A stretch of DNA of 64,000 nucleotides from Methanocellales archaeon (lineage in GTDB: Archaea; Halobacteriota; UBA148; JAUWXC01): NCBI GenBank assembly GCA_030610945.1, contig JAUWQV010000003.1, positions 62,001 through 126,000 of the forward strand, given 5' to 3'. Below are positions 27,288 through 37,491 of the stretch, one piece after another; within the stretch, counting starts at the first letter, position 1; every line of letters begins with the position of its first letter. The notes under the pieces are model-generated. The model did not search any database. It was not told the origin of the DNA and saw only the letters and a list, made by a program, of their open reading frames with translations. The position numbers were made by a program, and so were the translations under genes.

Positions 27288-28492
27288 CCAAAATCACGAG
27301 CATCACCGTCAGGACAATATTAGATAGCAGGGGAAACAAAACCATCGAGGCTGATGTATGCACGGCCAACGGCTTTGGGCGATGTGCCGCACCCTCTGGT
27401 GCGAGTACCGGCACATTTGAGGCAAGGTCAATCCCTGCATCGGAGGCGGTGCTCAAGGCAAGAAAGTTAGTCATACCTGAATTGATTGGCTTAGATGCCA
27501 TTGAACAGGAAAAAATAGATGCACATCTACATGAAATAGATGGCACAAACAATTTTGCAAACATAGGCGGTAACACAGCCGTAGCGATATCCCTGGCAGT
27601 TGCAAAAGCGGCTGCCTCCTCATCCAACATTCCCTTATATAGATACCTCAATCCATCTGCAAGCGCCCTTCCTTTTCCATTGGGCAATGTTATAGGTGGC
27701 GGTGCACATGCAAAAGGCGCTACGGACATCCAAGAATTTCTCGTCATTCCTGTGGGCGCGAAAAGTGTCCAAGATGCGATATTTGCCAATGCGCTGGTGC
27801 ACAAAAAAGTTAAAATGATACTGGAGAAAAAAGGAGTGCATTGTGGAAAGGGTGATGAAGGGGCGTGGGCACCACCTATTAGTGATGTGGAAGCGCTTGA
27901 AATTATATCAGAAGCGATTAAGAGTATCTCCGATTCGACCGGGTTTGAGATACGTGCAGCTCTTGATGTAGCTGCAACAGAGCTGTGGGATGGCTCTACG
28001 TACGTCTACGCAGACGCCAAACGCAGCCCAGAGGAGCAAATTGGATACATATCCCAATTAATAGATGAACATAACTTATATTTCGTAGAGGACCCATTGG
28101 AGGAAAATGACTTTGAGGGCTTTGCTAGATTGACAGAGAAGGCAAAATGCCTGATTTGCGGCGACGACCTATTCGTCACGAATTCCGAAAGGATTAAAAA
28201 AGGTATCGAGAGGAGGGCTGCTAATGCTGTCCTAATTAAGCCTAACCAGATAGGAACGCTAACAGATACCTATAATGCGATGAAATTAGCAAAGGAGAAG
28301 GGCTATTGTTGCATAATATCCCATCGATCCGGCGAGACTTTGGATGAGACGATTGCGCATCTGGCAGTTGCATTTGATATCCCTATCATCAAAACAGGTG
28401 TGGTTGGAGGGGAGCGCATAGCAAAACTTAATGAATTAATCAGAATAGAAGAGGAGATGTCTGCCCCAAAAATGGCAAGTATAACTTACTGA
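27284..28492 (+). CDS. eno: Enolase
   Basis: Interconverts 2-phosphoglycerate and phosphoenolpyruvate. 402 residues, slightly shorter than most (about 410-430). [11 protein letters not shown]-like [27 protein letters not shown], the metal-binding [13 protein letters not shown], the catalytic-lysine region [13 protein letters not shown] and [15 protein letters not shown] are all present. It overlaps rpoK by 4 nt and precedes uS2, as commonly seen in archaea. Confidence 0.96.
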   Translation: MTKITSITVRTILDSRGNKTIEADVCTANGFGRCAAPSGASTGTFEARSIPASEAVLKARKLVIPELIGLDAIEQEKIDAHLHEIDGTNNFANIGGNTAVAISLAVAKAAASSSNIPLYRYLNPSASALPFPLGNVIGGGAHAKGATDIQEFLVIPVGAKSVQDAIFANALVHKKVKMILEKKGVHCGKGDEGAWAPPISDVEALEIISEAIKSISDSTGFEIRAALDVAATELWDGSTYVYADAKRSPEEQIGYISQLIDEHNLYFVEDPLEENDFEGFARLTEKAKCLICGDDLFVTNSERIKKGIERRAANAVLIKPNQIGTLTDTYNAMKLAKEKGYCCIISHRSGETLDETIAHLAVAFDIPIIKTGVVGGERIAKLNELIRIEEEMSAPKMASITY

Positions 28493-28501
28493 GGTGCGAT
28501 A

Positions 28502-29107
28502 ATGAATGAAAAGATAAAGAATGTGGACTACGAACCATTGATTCCCATGGAGGAATACTTAGCATCAGGCGTCCATATAGGGACGCAACAGAAGACAGAG
28601 GATATGAAGGGATTTATTTATATGGTTAGGGGGGACGGTTTATATGTCTTAGATATACAAGCAACAGACCAGCGCATTAGGACTGCTGCAAAATTCCTGG
28701 CAAGATATGAACCCTCTAAGATCTTAGCCGTATCTGCACGGCAATATGGACAGTGCCCAGTAGAAATGTTAGCCAAGGCGATTGGAGCAAAGGCAATTGC
28801 AGGTCGATTTATTCCAGGCACATTAACCAATCCCCAGTATCAGAGATATATAGAGCCTAGTGCACTAATCGTAACAGACCCGACCGGAGACATGCAAGCC
28901 GTTAGAGAAGCTGTGAGCATTGGAGTCCCAGTTATAGGGCTGTGTGACAGCAATAACCTAACCGCAAGCATCGATTTGGTAATTCCAACGAATAATAAGG
29001 GAAGAAAGGCTCTCGCTACAGTCTATTGGCTACTCGCCAAGGAAATTCTCAAGGAGAGGGGCGAACCATTTAATTATTCAATAGACAATTTTGAAGCAGA
29101 ATTGTGA
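28502..29107 (+). CDS. rps2: Ribosomal protein uS2
   Basis: Small-subunit protein, 201 residues, archaeal length. [21 protein letters not shown] and [11 protein letters not shown] are family signatures; [23 protein letters not shown] is the conserved C-terminal part. It lies 9 nt after enolase. Confidence 0.97.
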   Translation: MNEKIKNVDYEPLIPMEEYLASGVHIGTQQKTEDMKGFIYMVRGDGLYVLDIQATDQRIRTAAKFLARYEPSKILAVSARQYGQCPVEMLAKAIGAKAIAGRFIPGTLTNPQYQRYIEPSALIVTDPTGDMQAVREAVSIGVPVIGLCDSNNLTASIDLVIPTNNKGRKALATVYWLLAKEILKERGEPFNYSIDNFEAEL

Positions 29108-29117
29108 AGGCGATTAA

Positions 29118-29909
29118 ATGAGAAGGACGGTCGTAGCCGGACAATTTTATCCAGGCGATGCCGAAACCCTGAGGCGCCAGGTCGAAGGTTACATGGCTGC
29201 TGCAGAAGTAGAGGTGTCTGAAACTATAAAGGGAGCCGTGGTACCCCATGCTGGATATATATACTCTGGCAAGGTTGCAGCGCATGTCTATGCAGCACTT
29301 CCAGATGCAAAAACATTTGTCATTATAGGGCCAAACCACCATGGAGCCGGTTCCACTGTAGCGGTGTCATCGGACACATGGAGCACCCCCTTGGGCGAAG
29401 TGAAAGTGGATAATGAGATTATAGCTGCGCTACCGTCGAGCATCAGCAGGGATGAAACTGCACACCAATATGAGCATTCTATAGAGGTTCAACTGCCTTT
29501 TCTACAGGTTAGATTCAATGATTTTAAAATTGTCCCTATATGCATGGGCATGCAAGATGAAAAGACGGCCCAAGATGTTAGCGCAGCACTAATCGAAGCC
29601 CTGAAAAATAAAAATGCCACCATATTGGCATCTTCGGATTTTACGCATTATGAGCCTGCCACTGTAGCGCATGAGAAGGATCGGTCGGTAATCGAGCCAA
29701 TTCTCGAGTTAGATGCACATACCTTTTACTCGCGCTTGTATCAGCAGCGAGCCTCGGTCTGTGGCTATGGCCCGATTGCAGTGATGATAGAGGCCACAAA
29801 AGCCCTCGGAGCAAAAAGAGGGTGCCTGTTGAAATACGCCACGTGCGGCGATGTTACAGGGGACATGTCAAGCGTGGTTGGGTACGCAGCCATAAGCGTT
29901 GGAGATTGA
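29118..29909 (+). CDS. Memo family protein (AmmeMemoRadiSam system protein B)
   Basis: Archaeal homologue of human MEMO1, with a dioxygenase-like fold and a His/Asp/Cys metal pocket. 263 residues. HAGYIYSGKVA, IIGPNHHGAG, SSDFTHYEP and SVCGYGPIAVM carry the usual pocket residues. It lies between uS2 and mevalonate kinase in many euryarchaea, which is why a link to isoprenoid or translation has been suspected, but its reaction is not established. Confidence 0.92.
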   Translation: MRRTVVAGQFYPGDAETLRRQVEGYMAAAEVEVSETIKGAVVPHAGYIYSGKVAAHVYAALPDAKTFVIIGPNHHGAGSTVAVSSDTWSTPLGEVKVDNEIIAALPSSISRDETAHQYEHSIEVQLPFLQVRFNDFKIVPICMGMQDEKTAQDVSAALIEALKNKNATILASSDFTHYEPATVAHEKDRSVIEPILELDAHTFYSRLYQQRASVCGYGPIAVMIEATKALGAKRGCLLKYATCGDVTGDMSSVVGYAAISVGD

Positions 29910-29910
29910 G

Positions 29911-30807
29911 ATGGTCACATATTCTGCACCTGGTAAGATATTTTTATTTGGTGAGCATGCCGTAGTTTACGGCGAGCCTGCCATTGCATGCGCGATAGAC
30001 TTGCGAGCGAGTGTCACCGCCCAGAAGCATTCAGAAGTTGTGATTACCTCGAAGTTGGGCAAGGGAGAGGGCAAGCATCAGTACGTCAGCAAAGCAATTA
30101 AAAAGATGAGAGAACTGACTGAATTAGGTGGAGTGAGGATTGTAATTGATTCCAAGATTCCGGTAGGCGGTGGGCTGGGTTCCTCTGCTGCAGTCACGAT
30201 TGCGACACTGGCTGCCCTGAACGAAGAGTTTGGCGCTGGGCTAAACAAGGAGGAGATAGCTGGATTAGGCTACTCGATTGAGAAAGAGGTACAAGGTGCT
30301 GCCAGCCCTACTGACACCTACGTCTCTACAATGGGAGGGGTTGTGCTTATTCCTGCCAAGAAGAGGTTGCGAAATCTGGACTGTGAAATCGTGATAGGAG
30401 ACACTGGCAAAAGTTCATCAACCAGGGGGCTTGTACAGCAAGTAAGAGTCCTCAAGGACAATCATCCCGAGATAATCGAGCCGATATTCAGTTCAATCGG
30501 TAATTTAGCCAAGAAATGCGAGGTGTTAGTAGAAAAAGGAGATTGCAACGCTGTTGGTGAATTGATGAACGTAAATCAAGGTCTGCTTGAGTCGCTCGGC
30601 GTCGGGTGTGCCGAACTGTCAGCGCTGGTGTATGCAGCAAGGGGCGCAGGTGCCATAGGGGCAAAGTTGACCGGTGCCGGTGGAGGAGGGTGCATGGTCG
30701 CACTGGCAGATAAGATGTACGTGGAGGGCGTGGCATCTGCCATAGAAAGTGCGGGTGGAACGCCCATTAAAAGCAAAATAACGGAAACAGGTGTGAGACG
30801 TGAGTGA
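29911..30807 (+). CDS. mvk: Mevalonate kinase
   Basis: GHMP-family kinase making mevalonate 5-phosphate for archaeal isoprenoids. 298 residues from the ATG at 29911. SAPGKIFLFGEHAVVYGEPAIA, GGLGSSAAVTIATLAAL (ATP loop) and KLTGAGGGGCMVAL are diagnostic. The track's earlier TTG start adds four residues overlapping memo and is unlikely. Overlaps ipk by 8 nt. Confidence 0.97.
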   Translation: MVTYSAPGKIFLFGEHAVVYGEPAIACAIDLRASVTAQKHSEVVITSKLGKGEGKHQYVSKAIKKMRELTELGGVRIVIDSKIPVGGGLGSSAAVTIATLAALNEEFGAGLNKEEIAGLGYSIEKEVQGAASPTDTYVSTMGGVVLIPAKKRLRNLDCEIVIGDTGKSSSTRGLVQQVRVLKDNHPEIIEPIFSSIGNLAKKCEVLVEKGDCNAVGELMNVNQGLLESLGVGCAELSALVYAARGAGAIGAKLTGAGGGGCMVALADKMYVEGVASAIESAGGTPIKSKITETGVRRE

Positions 30808-31570
30808 AGTTACGATTCTGAAAATTGGCGGGAGCGTCTTAACAGATAAGAGAGAGGAAGGCAAACTCAATCAAGATAGGATAACCAAAATTGCAAAGGA
30901 GATAGCGTCCAGCGATGTGCAAAACCTTATATTAATTCATGGTGCCGGCTCTTTTGGGCACCCCATAGCCAAGAAGTTTGGCCTCGACGCGTCAGGGAAG
31001 CAGAACTATGCAGGTGCAGCGCTAACGCATGAAATGGTAAAAGAACTTAATAAAATAATAGTCAAAGAGCTGGTTGAAGATGGTGTAGCTGCCATGCCCG
31101 TGCACCCGATGAGCTGCGCGATATCATCTAAGGGAAGATTAAAGGAGATAATGACTGCACAGATTGAACTGATGACAGATAATGATGTAGTTCCAGTTAT
31201 TCATGGTGATGTAGTGATGGATTTGGAGTGGGGAACCTCAATATTGTCAGGGGACCAAATAGTATTGCATCTGGCGCAACGCTTAAAGGCCAAAAGGGTT
31301 GGAGTTGGCACCGATGTTGATGGAGTGATTGATGGCGAGGGTAGGATAATAGCATCCATAACTCCAAAAACATTTAGTAACATAAAGCCACTACTAACTA
31401 CCCCCAAGAGCGTTGATGTTACTGGAGAGATGTCGGGCAAGGTGAGCGAGTTGGTAAGACTGGCAAAGGCTGGCATCCAATCTTATGTATTTAATGCATC
31501 AAAAAAAGGAAATATCACAGCATTTTTAAGGGGCAACATAGATTTTGGAACAGTTATCAGGAGCGATTGA
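30800..31570 (+). CDS. ipk: Isopentenyl phosphate kinase
   Basis: Makes isopentenyl diphosphate from isopentenyl phosphate in the archaeal alternative mevalonate pathway. 256 residues, amino-acid-kinase fold: KIGGSVLTDKREEG, HGAGSFGHPIAKKFGL with the catalytic His, GTDVDGVIDGEG and VTGEMSGKV. The start is GTG overlapping mvk. fni follows within 2 nt, so mvk-ipk-fni form one operon. Confidence 0.96.
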   Translation: MSEVTILKIGGSVLTDKREEGKLNQDRITKIAKEIASSDVQNLILIHGAGSFGHPIAKKFGLDASGKQNYAGAALTHEMVKELNKIIVKELVEDGVAAMPVHPMSCAISSKGRLKEIMTAQIELMTDNDVVPVIHGDVVMDLEWGTSILSGDQIVLHLAQRLKAKRVGVGTDVDGVIDGEGRIIASITPKTFSNIKPLLTTPKSVDVTGEMSGKVSELVRLAKAGIQSYVFNASKKGNITAFLRGNIDFGTVIRSD

Positions 31571-31571
31571 T

Positions 31572-32645
31572 TTGGAGCAAACGTCTAAGAGAAAAATCGA
31601 ACACCTGCGCATATGTGCGGAGGAAGACGTCGAATCAAGTCCAACTGGATTTGAAGATGTCATGCTAATTCATAATGCCCTGCCTGAAATTAGTAAGGAT
31701 GAAATCGACTTAGGCACCACGTTCCTCGGCAAACGCTTTAATGCACCCATTATGATTGCTCCTATGACAGGGGGGCACCCTGACACCAAAGCCATAAATG
31801 CGGCACTTGGCAGTGCGGCAGAAACACTTGGCATTGGCATTGGTGTTGGCAGCCAGAGGGCAGCAATTGAAGACCCTAAGCAAGAAGATTCATTTCGCAT
31901 TGTAAGGGACGTTGCACCCAACGTATTCATATGCGCCAATGTCGGCGCACCCCAACTAAGAGAGTATGGGATAGATGGGGTCAAAAAGGCAATTGAGATG
32001 GTGAGTGCGGATGCGCTGTCAATTCATCTCAACTTCTTACAAGAAGCGATTCAACCAGAAGGAGATGTTGATGCAAGGGGCTGTCTTGATATGATAAAAG
32101 AGATATGTGCAGGCATAAACGTTCCTGTAATGGTGAAAGAAACAGGCGCCGGCATATCAAGAGAGGCCGCAACTGCATTGAAGGGAGCAGGCGTAGCCGC
32201 AATAGACATTGGCGGGGTTGGCGGAACCTCCTGGGCAGGCGTAGAGGTTTATAGGGCAAAAGCAGAGGGTGATGTATTGGCAGAGCACCTCGGCAAAATG
32301 TTCTGGAACTGGGGCATTCCAACTGCCATAAGCATCGTCGAATCGTCTGTGGGCGTGCCAATCGTCTCAACCGGTGGTGTGCGCACCGGCATAGATATGG
32401 CAAAGTGTCTTGCCCTTGGTGCTTCACTCTGTGGCGTAGCGTTGCCGCTGGTAGCACCTGCGCTCAAAGGCGAGAAGGAAGTGATTGGTAAACTAAGTAC
32501 TATGATCGAAGAGCTAAGGGTGGCTATGTTCTTGGCAGGTTGCCGTTCTATTCAAGATATACAAAAAGCCAGGATTGTGATAACAGGGATGACGAAGGAG
32601 ATTCTGGAGCAACGAGGACACGACCCTGGACGATTTTCAAAATAA
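31572..32645 (+). CDS. fni: Isopentenyl-diphosphate delta-isomerase, type 2
   Basis: FMN- and NAD(P)H-dependent isomerase of IPP and DMAPP. 357 residues from a TTG immediately after the ipk stop (EQTSKRKIEHLRIC); the track's 31545 start overlaps ipk. NAPIMIAPMTGGHPDTKAIN, GVGSQRAAIEDP, LSIHLNFLQEAIQPEGD, VKETGAGIS and STGGVRTGIDMAKCLALGA are typical TIM-barrel FMN motifs. Confidence 0.96.
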   Translation: MEQTSKRKIEHLRICAEEDVESSPTGFEDVMLIHNALPEISKDEIDLGTTFLGKRFNAPIMIAPMTGGHPDTKAINAALGSAAETLGIGIGVGSQRAAIEDPKQEDSFRIVRDVAPNVFICANVGAPQLREYGIDGVKKAIEMVSADALSIHLNFLQEAIQPEGDVDARGCLDMIKEICAGINVPVMVKETGAGISREAATALKGAGVAAIDIGGVGGTSWAGVEVYRAKAEGDVLAEHLGKMFWNWGIPTAISIVESSVGVPIVSTGGVRTGIDMAKCLALGASLCGVALPLVAPALKGEKEVIGKLSTMIEELRVAMFLAGCRSIQDIQKARIVITGMTKEILEQRGHDPGRFSK

Positions 32646-32655
32646 AGGTGATAAA

Positions 32656-33987
32656 ATGGATATGAGCATTGTTGCAGTCGGTGGATACGACGAAGTAGGA
32701 AGAAATATGACCGCAATTCGTTGCGGAAAAGACATCGTGATAATGGACATGGGCGTCAGGCTTGATAGGGTCCAGATTCACGAAGATGTAGCTGTTGAAA
32801 AGATGCACTCGCTGGACCTCATTAAAATGGGTGCTATTCCAGACGATACGATAATGAGTGAGGTAGAAGGAGAGGTCAGAGCTATTGTCTGCACACACGG
32901 ACACATGGACCACATAGGCGCCATATCAAAACTGGCACATCGCTACGGAGCACCCATCATAGGAACGCCATTTACAATTGAACTAATCTCGCAACAAATC
33001 GCCTCAGAGCGTAAATTTGGCACTACGAACAAGTTGATTACGCTAAATGCCGGCGAAACCATGCAGATTGCACCCTCTATAGAACTCGAATTCATCAGAG
33101 TTCAGCACAGCATCATAGATTGTGTGTTTGCAGTGCTTCACACCCCGGACGGGGCGATAGTTTACGCCAATGATTTTAAGTTAGACAGGACGCCCACCCT
33201 TGGCGAAAAGCCCGATTTTAGACGATTGAAGAGGTTGCACAATGATGGGGTGGTTGCCATGATTGTCGAGAGCACAAATGTACAGCGATGTGGCAAGACG
33301 CCATCAGAGCAAATCGCGCGAGACTTGGTTAGAGATGTGCTATTGGGCACAGAGGAGAGTGAAACGGGCGTATTAGTCACCACGTTCTCGTCGCACATTG
33401 CAAGGATTAAGACGATTGTCGAGGCTGCAGAGAAGATGGGGAGGCGCCCAATCCTTTTGGGCAGGTCAATGGAAAAATACGCAGGGTCGGCAGAACGAAT
33501 GAAATATGTCGATTTCCCGAAGTCGCTGGGTATATTTGGGGATAGAAAATCAATCGACAGGATGTTCAAAAAGATAATGGAAAAGAAAGACAAATACCTG
33601 CCTATTGTTACAGGCCACCAAGGAGAGTCTGGGGCAGTGCTCTCAAGAATTGCCAATGGTCTAACGCCATATACGATTGAAGAAGGCGACAAGGTCATAT
33701 TCTCGGCTAATGTGATACCAACTCCCACCAACGTATCCAATCGATATACTGTTGAAACCAAGTTGCGAATGAAGGGGGCAAGGCTATATGATAATGTGCA
33801 CGTCTCAGGGCATGCATCCAGGGAAGACCACTGGGAACTGCTCAGAATGATCAATCCGGAACACGTCATCCCCGCACATGGAGACCTAAGCATGACATCT
33901 GCATATGCAGAGCTGGCTGAAGATGTCGGCTATAAATTGGGTGACACGGTACATCTCGTGCGAAATGGACAGGAAATTTACCTTTGA
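32656..33987 (+). CDS. rnj: Ribonuclease J (beta-CASP metallo-beta-lactamase)
   Basis: Archaeal 5'-3' exonuclease that degrades unprotected RNA ends. 443 residues with CTHGHMDHIGAI (HxHxDH zinc motif near residue 78), the beta-CASP insert and a C-terminal histidine motif (HVSGHASREDHWELL, PEHVIPAHGD). The ATG has AAAGGTGAT before it. It sits between fni and the prenyl synthase, the common archaeal arrangement. Confidence 0.95.
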   Translation: MDMSIVAVGGYDEVGRNMTAIRCGKDIVIMDMGVRLDRVQIHEDVAVEKMHSLDLIKMGAIPDDTIMSEVEGEVRAIVCTHGHMDHIGAISKLAHRYGAPIIGTPFTIELISQQIASERKFGTTNKLITLNAGETMQIAPSIELEFIRVQHSIIDCVFAVLHTPDGAIVYANDFKLDRTPTLGEKPDFRRLKRLHNDGVVAMIVESTNVQRCGKTPSEQIARDLVRDVLLGTEESETGVLVTTFSSHIARIKTIVEAAEKMGRRPILLGRSMEKYAGSAERMKYVDFPKSLGIFGDRKSIDRMFKKIMEKKDKYLPIVTGHQGESGAVLSRIANGLTPYTIEEGDKVIFSANVIPTPTNVSNRYTVETKLRMKGARLYDNVHVSGHASREDHWELLRMINPEHVIPAHGDLSMTSAYAELAEDVGYKLGDTVHLVRNGQEIYL

Positions 33988-33996
33988 GTGAATGCT

Positions 33997-34959
33997 ATGC
34001 ACATAACCGAGGAGGTTAAGAAAAGGAGCAAGATGGTCAATGGGCTAGCTGAGGAACTATTGCCCGTCGCACAACCAGAGGAGCTATACCTGGCATCTAG
34101 GCATTTGATGGAAGCGGGAGGAAAAAGACTTCGACCGGCCATGCTGATTCTCGCAACCGAAGCTGTCAGGGGCGATGTACAGAAAGTGCTCCCAGCTGCA
34201 TTCTCTATCGAGCTGATTCATAATTTCACGCTGATTCATGACGATATTATGGACCAAGATATTTTACGAAGAGGTTATCCTACAGTCCACCTAAAATGGG
34301 GGCTGCCCGCTGCAATTCTGGCTGGAGATACACTCTATTCAAAGGCAATCGAGATTCTCGCTGGCGTGGATGCACCTCCCGATAGAGTGGTGCGCTGTCT
34401 GAACATCCTCTCGAAAACATGTACGGAAATCTGTGAAGGGCAGTGGATGGATATGATGTTTGAGGGGTTGCCAAAGGTTTCCGAGGCAGAGTATATGAAG
34501 ATGGTTAAGAAGAAGACTGGTATGTTATTCGCTGCTGCCATGTCAATTGGCGGGATTCTCGGCGGTTGTGATAAGAAAGAGGCAAAAGCACTCTGGGAAT
34601 TTGGAAAAACTATGGGGATAGCATTCCAGATACGCGATGACGTACTTGACCTGATAACACCAGAAGAGGAATTAGGCAAAGATAGAGGGAGTGATCTTAT
34701 GGGGGGCAAGAAAACCTTGGTTAGGATTCATGCATTCGAGAAGGGGATTAAATTAGGCCATATTAAGCGGGGGGCATCCAAAGAAGACATTGATGCGGCA
34801 GTGCAAGCATTGCACAATGCAGGCTCAATCGATTATGCGATGGAAAAGGCGCAACAACTGGTTGTGCAAGGCAAAACCAAGCTTGATGTGCTACCTGATT
34901 CTAGGGCAAAAGAGTTGTTAAAAGAGCTGGCAGACTATATGGTGACGCGCACATACTAA
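33997..34959 (+). CDS. idsA: Geranylgeranyl/farnesyl diphosphate synthase
   Basis: Short-chain polyprenyl synthase building the C15/C20 chains of archaeal ether lipids. 320 residues from the ATG at 33997; a GTG at 33988 directly after the rnj stop is an alternative. The first aspartate-rich motif is HDDIMDQDILRRG and the second IRDDVLDL; ILAGDTLYSKA lies between. Chain length cannot be read with confidence. It closes the mvk-ipk-fni-rnj-idsA run. Confidence 0.95.
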   Translation: MHITEEVKKRSKMVNGLAEELLPVAQPEELYLASRHLMEAGGKRLRPAMLILATEAVRGDVQKVLPAAFSIELIHNFTLIHDDIMDQDILRRGYPTVHLKWGLPAAILAGDTLYSKAIEILAGVDAPPDRVVRCLNILSKTCTEICEGQWMDMMFEGLPKVSEAEYMKMVKKKTGMLFAAAMSIGGILGGCDKKEAKALWEFGKTMGIAFQIRDDVLDLITPEEELGKDRGSDLMGGKKTLVRIHAFEKGIKLGHIKRGASKEDIDAAVQALHNAGSIDYAMEKAQQLVVQGKTKLDVLPDSRAKELLKELADYMVTRTY

Positions 34960-35059
34960 CCGAGCATTTCTTTCCCCCGCTTGTTTCGCTGTGGTTGTAG
35001 GGAATAATGACTTTAGCTACACAAGCCTATTATTGGTCCTATGCATAAGGGAGTATGAA

Positions 35060-36745
35060 ATGAAAGTTGACGTTAAACGAGTTATACGCAAATATGCCCT
35101 GCAGAATGCGGTCAAATACGGCTCTGCCCCCTCAAAGGCAGCGGTAATGAGCAAGGTAATGGGGCTACACCCCGAGCTCAGGCCAAATGCAAAGGAAACT
35201 ATGACCCTGAGCGAGGGTATTTTAGCCGATATTGCTGCGATGAGCCCTGAACAAAGGGAGAGCGAATTGCAACGAATAGCACCTGAGCTAATAGAAGAAT
35301 TGCACGAAAAAAGGGAAAAAGAGCACAAACTCCCAGGATTAGATATAACAGATGGCGTTGTAATGAGGATTGCGCCCAACCCTAATGGGCCGCCCACCCT
35401 GGGCAGTGCAAGGGGCATCATCATAAATCACGAGTATGCCAAGATGTACGATGGCAAGTTCATTCTCAGGTTCGATGACACTGACCCCAAGATTAAAAGG
35501 CCCATGCTGGAGGCATATGCATGGTATGAAGAGGATTGCGAGTGGCTTGGCGCCAAGCCAGATGAAATCGTGATAGCGTCTGACAGGCTAGATAGATACT
35601 ACGAGTACGCTGAGGAACTGATAAAGAAGGGGGATGCTTATATCTGCTTCTGCAGTCAACAAAAATTCAAACAACTGAAGGATGCTAAAAAAGCATGTCC
35701 GCATAGAGAGAAGGATGCCAGAACCAATCTTGAATCCTGGAAAAAGATGCTAGCAGGAGAATATGATGAGGGTGAAGCAGTCCTACGGATTAAAACTGAT
35801 ATTAAACATAAAGATCCTGCACTGCGCGACTGGGTTGCCTTCAGGATTGTCAAGATGCCGCACCCAAGAGTTGGAGACAAATACCAAGTCTGGCCCATGC
35901 TCGATTTCGAATCGGCAATAGAGGACCACCTGCTTGGAATCACACATATAATCAGGGGCAAAGACCTTATGGATAGTGAAAAAAGGCAGAAATTTGTCTA
36001 TGGGTATCTGGGATGGGAATACCCCAAGACATCTCATTGGGGGCGTATCAAAATCCATGAATTTGGCAAACTCAGCACCAGCGAAATGAAAAAAGCCATA
36101 CAGGAGGGTTTGTATGAAGGCTGGGATGACCCAAGGTTGCCGACAATATGCTCCCTCAGAAGAAGGGGCATTCAACCAGATGCGATTAGAAATTTTATGA
36201 TAGGCCTGGGCATAAGCGAGACAGATATTGCGGTCAGCATGGATACGCTATATGCCGAGAACAAAAAAATTATAGACCCTGTGGCAAATCGATATTTCTT
36301 TGTCCATGACCCTGTACGCATGATGATAGAAAATGCACCGCCAGTAGTGGCAAAGGCGCCGCTGCATCCAAACATAGACAGGGGCATCAGACAAATTTCC
36401 ACCCGGGGAGAGGTTTTCGTATGCAAGGATGATGTAGAAAGGATGAAAGAGGGCAAGATATTACGGCTGAAGGACCTGTATAATATCAAAATTACGAGTT
36501 TAAAACCCCCCAAAGCCGAATATATTGGAAATGACAGGAGCATTATAGAGAGGGGTGCGATTATTCACTGGGCACCGGTTGATGGAGCCAAGGTAGAAGT
36601 ACTCGCCCCTGACTACGAATACAATGGTGTTGGCGAGGAAGGGATTAAATCAGAACTTGGTAATGTCGTCCAGTTTGAGCGATTTGGATTTGTGAGGATT
36701 AATTCCGTGGATGGTGTTATAAGGGCACATTTTGCACATAAATAG
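35060..36745 (+). CDS. gltX: Glutamyl-tRNA synthetase (archaeal non-discriminating type)
   Basis: Charges tRNA-Glu (and in archaea usually tRNA-Gln for later amidation). 561 residues from the ATG at 35060; the track's 34991 start adds an unlikely leader. The HIGH-box region reads PNPNGPPTLGSARG, with TLGS in place of HIGH, a variant I recall from Methanosarcinales. FGKLSTSEMKKAI is the KMSKS equivalent. A C-terminal GlnRS-like beta-barrel follows. 100 nt of non-coding sequence precede it. Confidence 0.95.
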   Translation: MKVDVKRVIRKYALQNAVKYGSAPSKAAVMSKVMGLHPELRPNAKETMTLSEGILADIAAMSPEQRESELQRIAPELIEELHEKREKEHKLPGLDITDGVVMRIAPNPNGPPTLGSARGIIINHEYAKMYDGKFILRFDDTDPKIKRPMLEAYAWYEEDCEWLGAKPDEIVIASDRLDRYYEYAEELIKKGDAYICFCSQQKFKQLKDAKKACPHREKDARTNLESWKKMLAGEYDEGEAVLRIKTDIKHKDPALRDWVAFRIVKMPHPRVGDKYQVWPMLDFESAIEDHLLGITHIIRGKDLMDSEKRQKFVYGYLGWEYPKTSHWGRIKIHEFGKLSTSEMKKAIQEGLYEGWDDPRLPTICSLRRRGIQPDAIRNFMIGLGISETDIAVSMDTLYAENKKIIDPVANRYFFVHDPVRMMIENAPPVVAKAPLHPNIDRGIRQISTRGEVFVCKDDVERMKEGKILRLKDLYNIKITSLKPPKAEYIGNDRSIIERGAIIHWAPVDGAKVEVLAPDYEYNGVGEEGIKSELGNVVQFERFGFVRINSVDGVIRAHFAHK

Positions 36746-36810
36746 TAAGCACAACATTTAAACCACATGATGCAATATTAGAGAGACGCTTGGTCATAAC
36801 TTAGAAACGA

Positions 36811-36840
36811 TGATTGATGAAGGGTTCATAGCCCAGAAGG
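36811..36840 (+). promoter_or_regulatory. Possible kink-turn-like leader of the L7Ae (eL8) gene
   Basis: In the leader just upstream of the eL8 start, TTGATGA (box-C-like) is followed by GGG-TTCATAG-CCC and then CAGA. Archaeal L7Ae is known in a few species to bind a kink-turn in its own mRNA leader. The flanking stem here is weak, so this is only a candidate. GAAGGAGG at 36836-36843 is the ribosome-binding site. Confidence 0.25.
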
Positions 36841-36850
36841 AGGAAATAAT

Positions 36851-37219
36851 ATGGCAAAATTAATGTACGTCAAATTTGAGGTTCCAGCGGAACTGGAAAA
36901 TAAGGCGCTAGAAGCGCTGGAATTGGCAAGAGACACAGGAAAAATTAAAAAGGGAACGAATGAAGTAACAAAGGCAATCGAGAGAGGAGTTGCCAAGCTG
37001 GTTTTAATCGGCGAGGATGTGCAGCCTGAGGAAATCGTTGCGCACCTACCGCCCCTAAGCGAAGAAAAGAAGACACCATATATCTACGTCAAAAAACAGG
37101 AGGAGCTCGGAGCAGCATCTGGCCTGGACGTGGGCTGTGCAGCATCAGCGATTATAGACCCTGGAAAGGGCAAGGAACTCGTGGAAGATGTTACGCAGAA
37201 GCTCAAGGCATTGAAGTGA
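36851..37219 (+). CDS. rpl7ae: Ribosomal protein eL8 / L7Ae
   Basis: Kink-turn binding protein of the large subunit, also a core part of C/D and H/ACA RNPs and of archaeal RNase P. 122 residues. [33 protein letters not shown] is the RNA-binding signature; [14 protein letters not shown] is the C-terminal part. It heads an eL8-eS28-eL24-Ndk run, as in most archaea. Confidence 0.98.
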   Translation: MAKLMYVKFEVPAELENKALEALELARDTGKIKKGTNEVTKAIERGVAKLVLIGEDVQPEEIVAHLPPLSEEKKTPYIYVKKQEELGAASGLDVGCAASAIIDPGKGKELVEDVTQKLKALK

Positions 37220-37231
37220 GGGAGATTTTTA

Positions 37232-37444
37232 ATGGCAGAGAATGATGGAGTTCCCGCAGAGGTCATTGAGGTACTTGGCAGAACAGGCATGCATGGAGAG
37301 GCAACTCAGATTAAGTGCCGCATTCTCGAAGGCATGAACAAAGGCAGGATAATCACCAGAAACTGTATAGGGCCAGTGCACATTGGCGACATTCTCATGT
37401 TGTTAGAAACAGCCAGAGAAGCCAAGAAGTTAGTTTCGCGTTGA
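37232..37444 (+). CDS. rps28e: Ribosomal protein eS28
   Basis: Small-subunit OB-fold protein, 70 residues. [27 protein letters not shown] and [24 protein letters not shown] are family hallmarks. 12 nt after eL8. Confidence 0.97.
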   Translation: MAENDGVPAEVIEVLGRTGMHGEATQIKCRILEGMNKGRIITRNCIGPVHIGDILMLLETAREAKKLVSR

Positions 37445-37491
37445 TGGATGGTATTTAGGCACTCTAAGAGAAGAAAGGTGTGTTAGATAGT

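Noticed and set aside
32029-32457. 142-residue minus-strand ORF across fni
   Set aside because: Leu/Arg/Pro-rich shadow of the isomerase gene in another frame.
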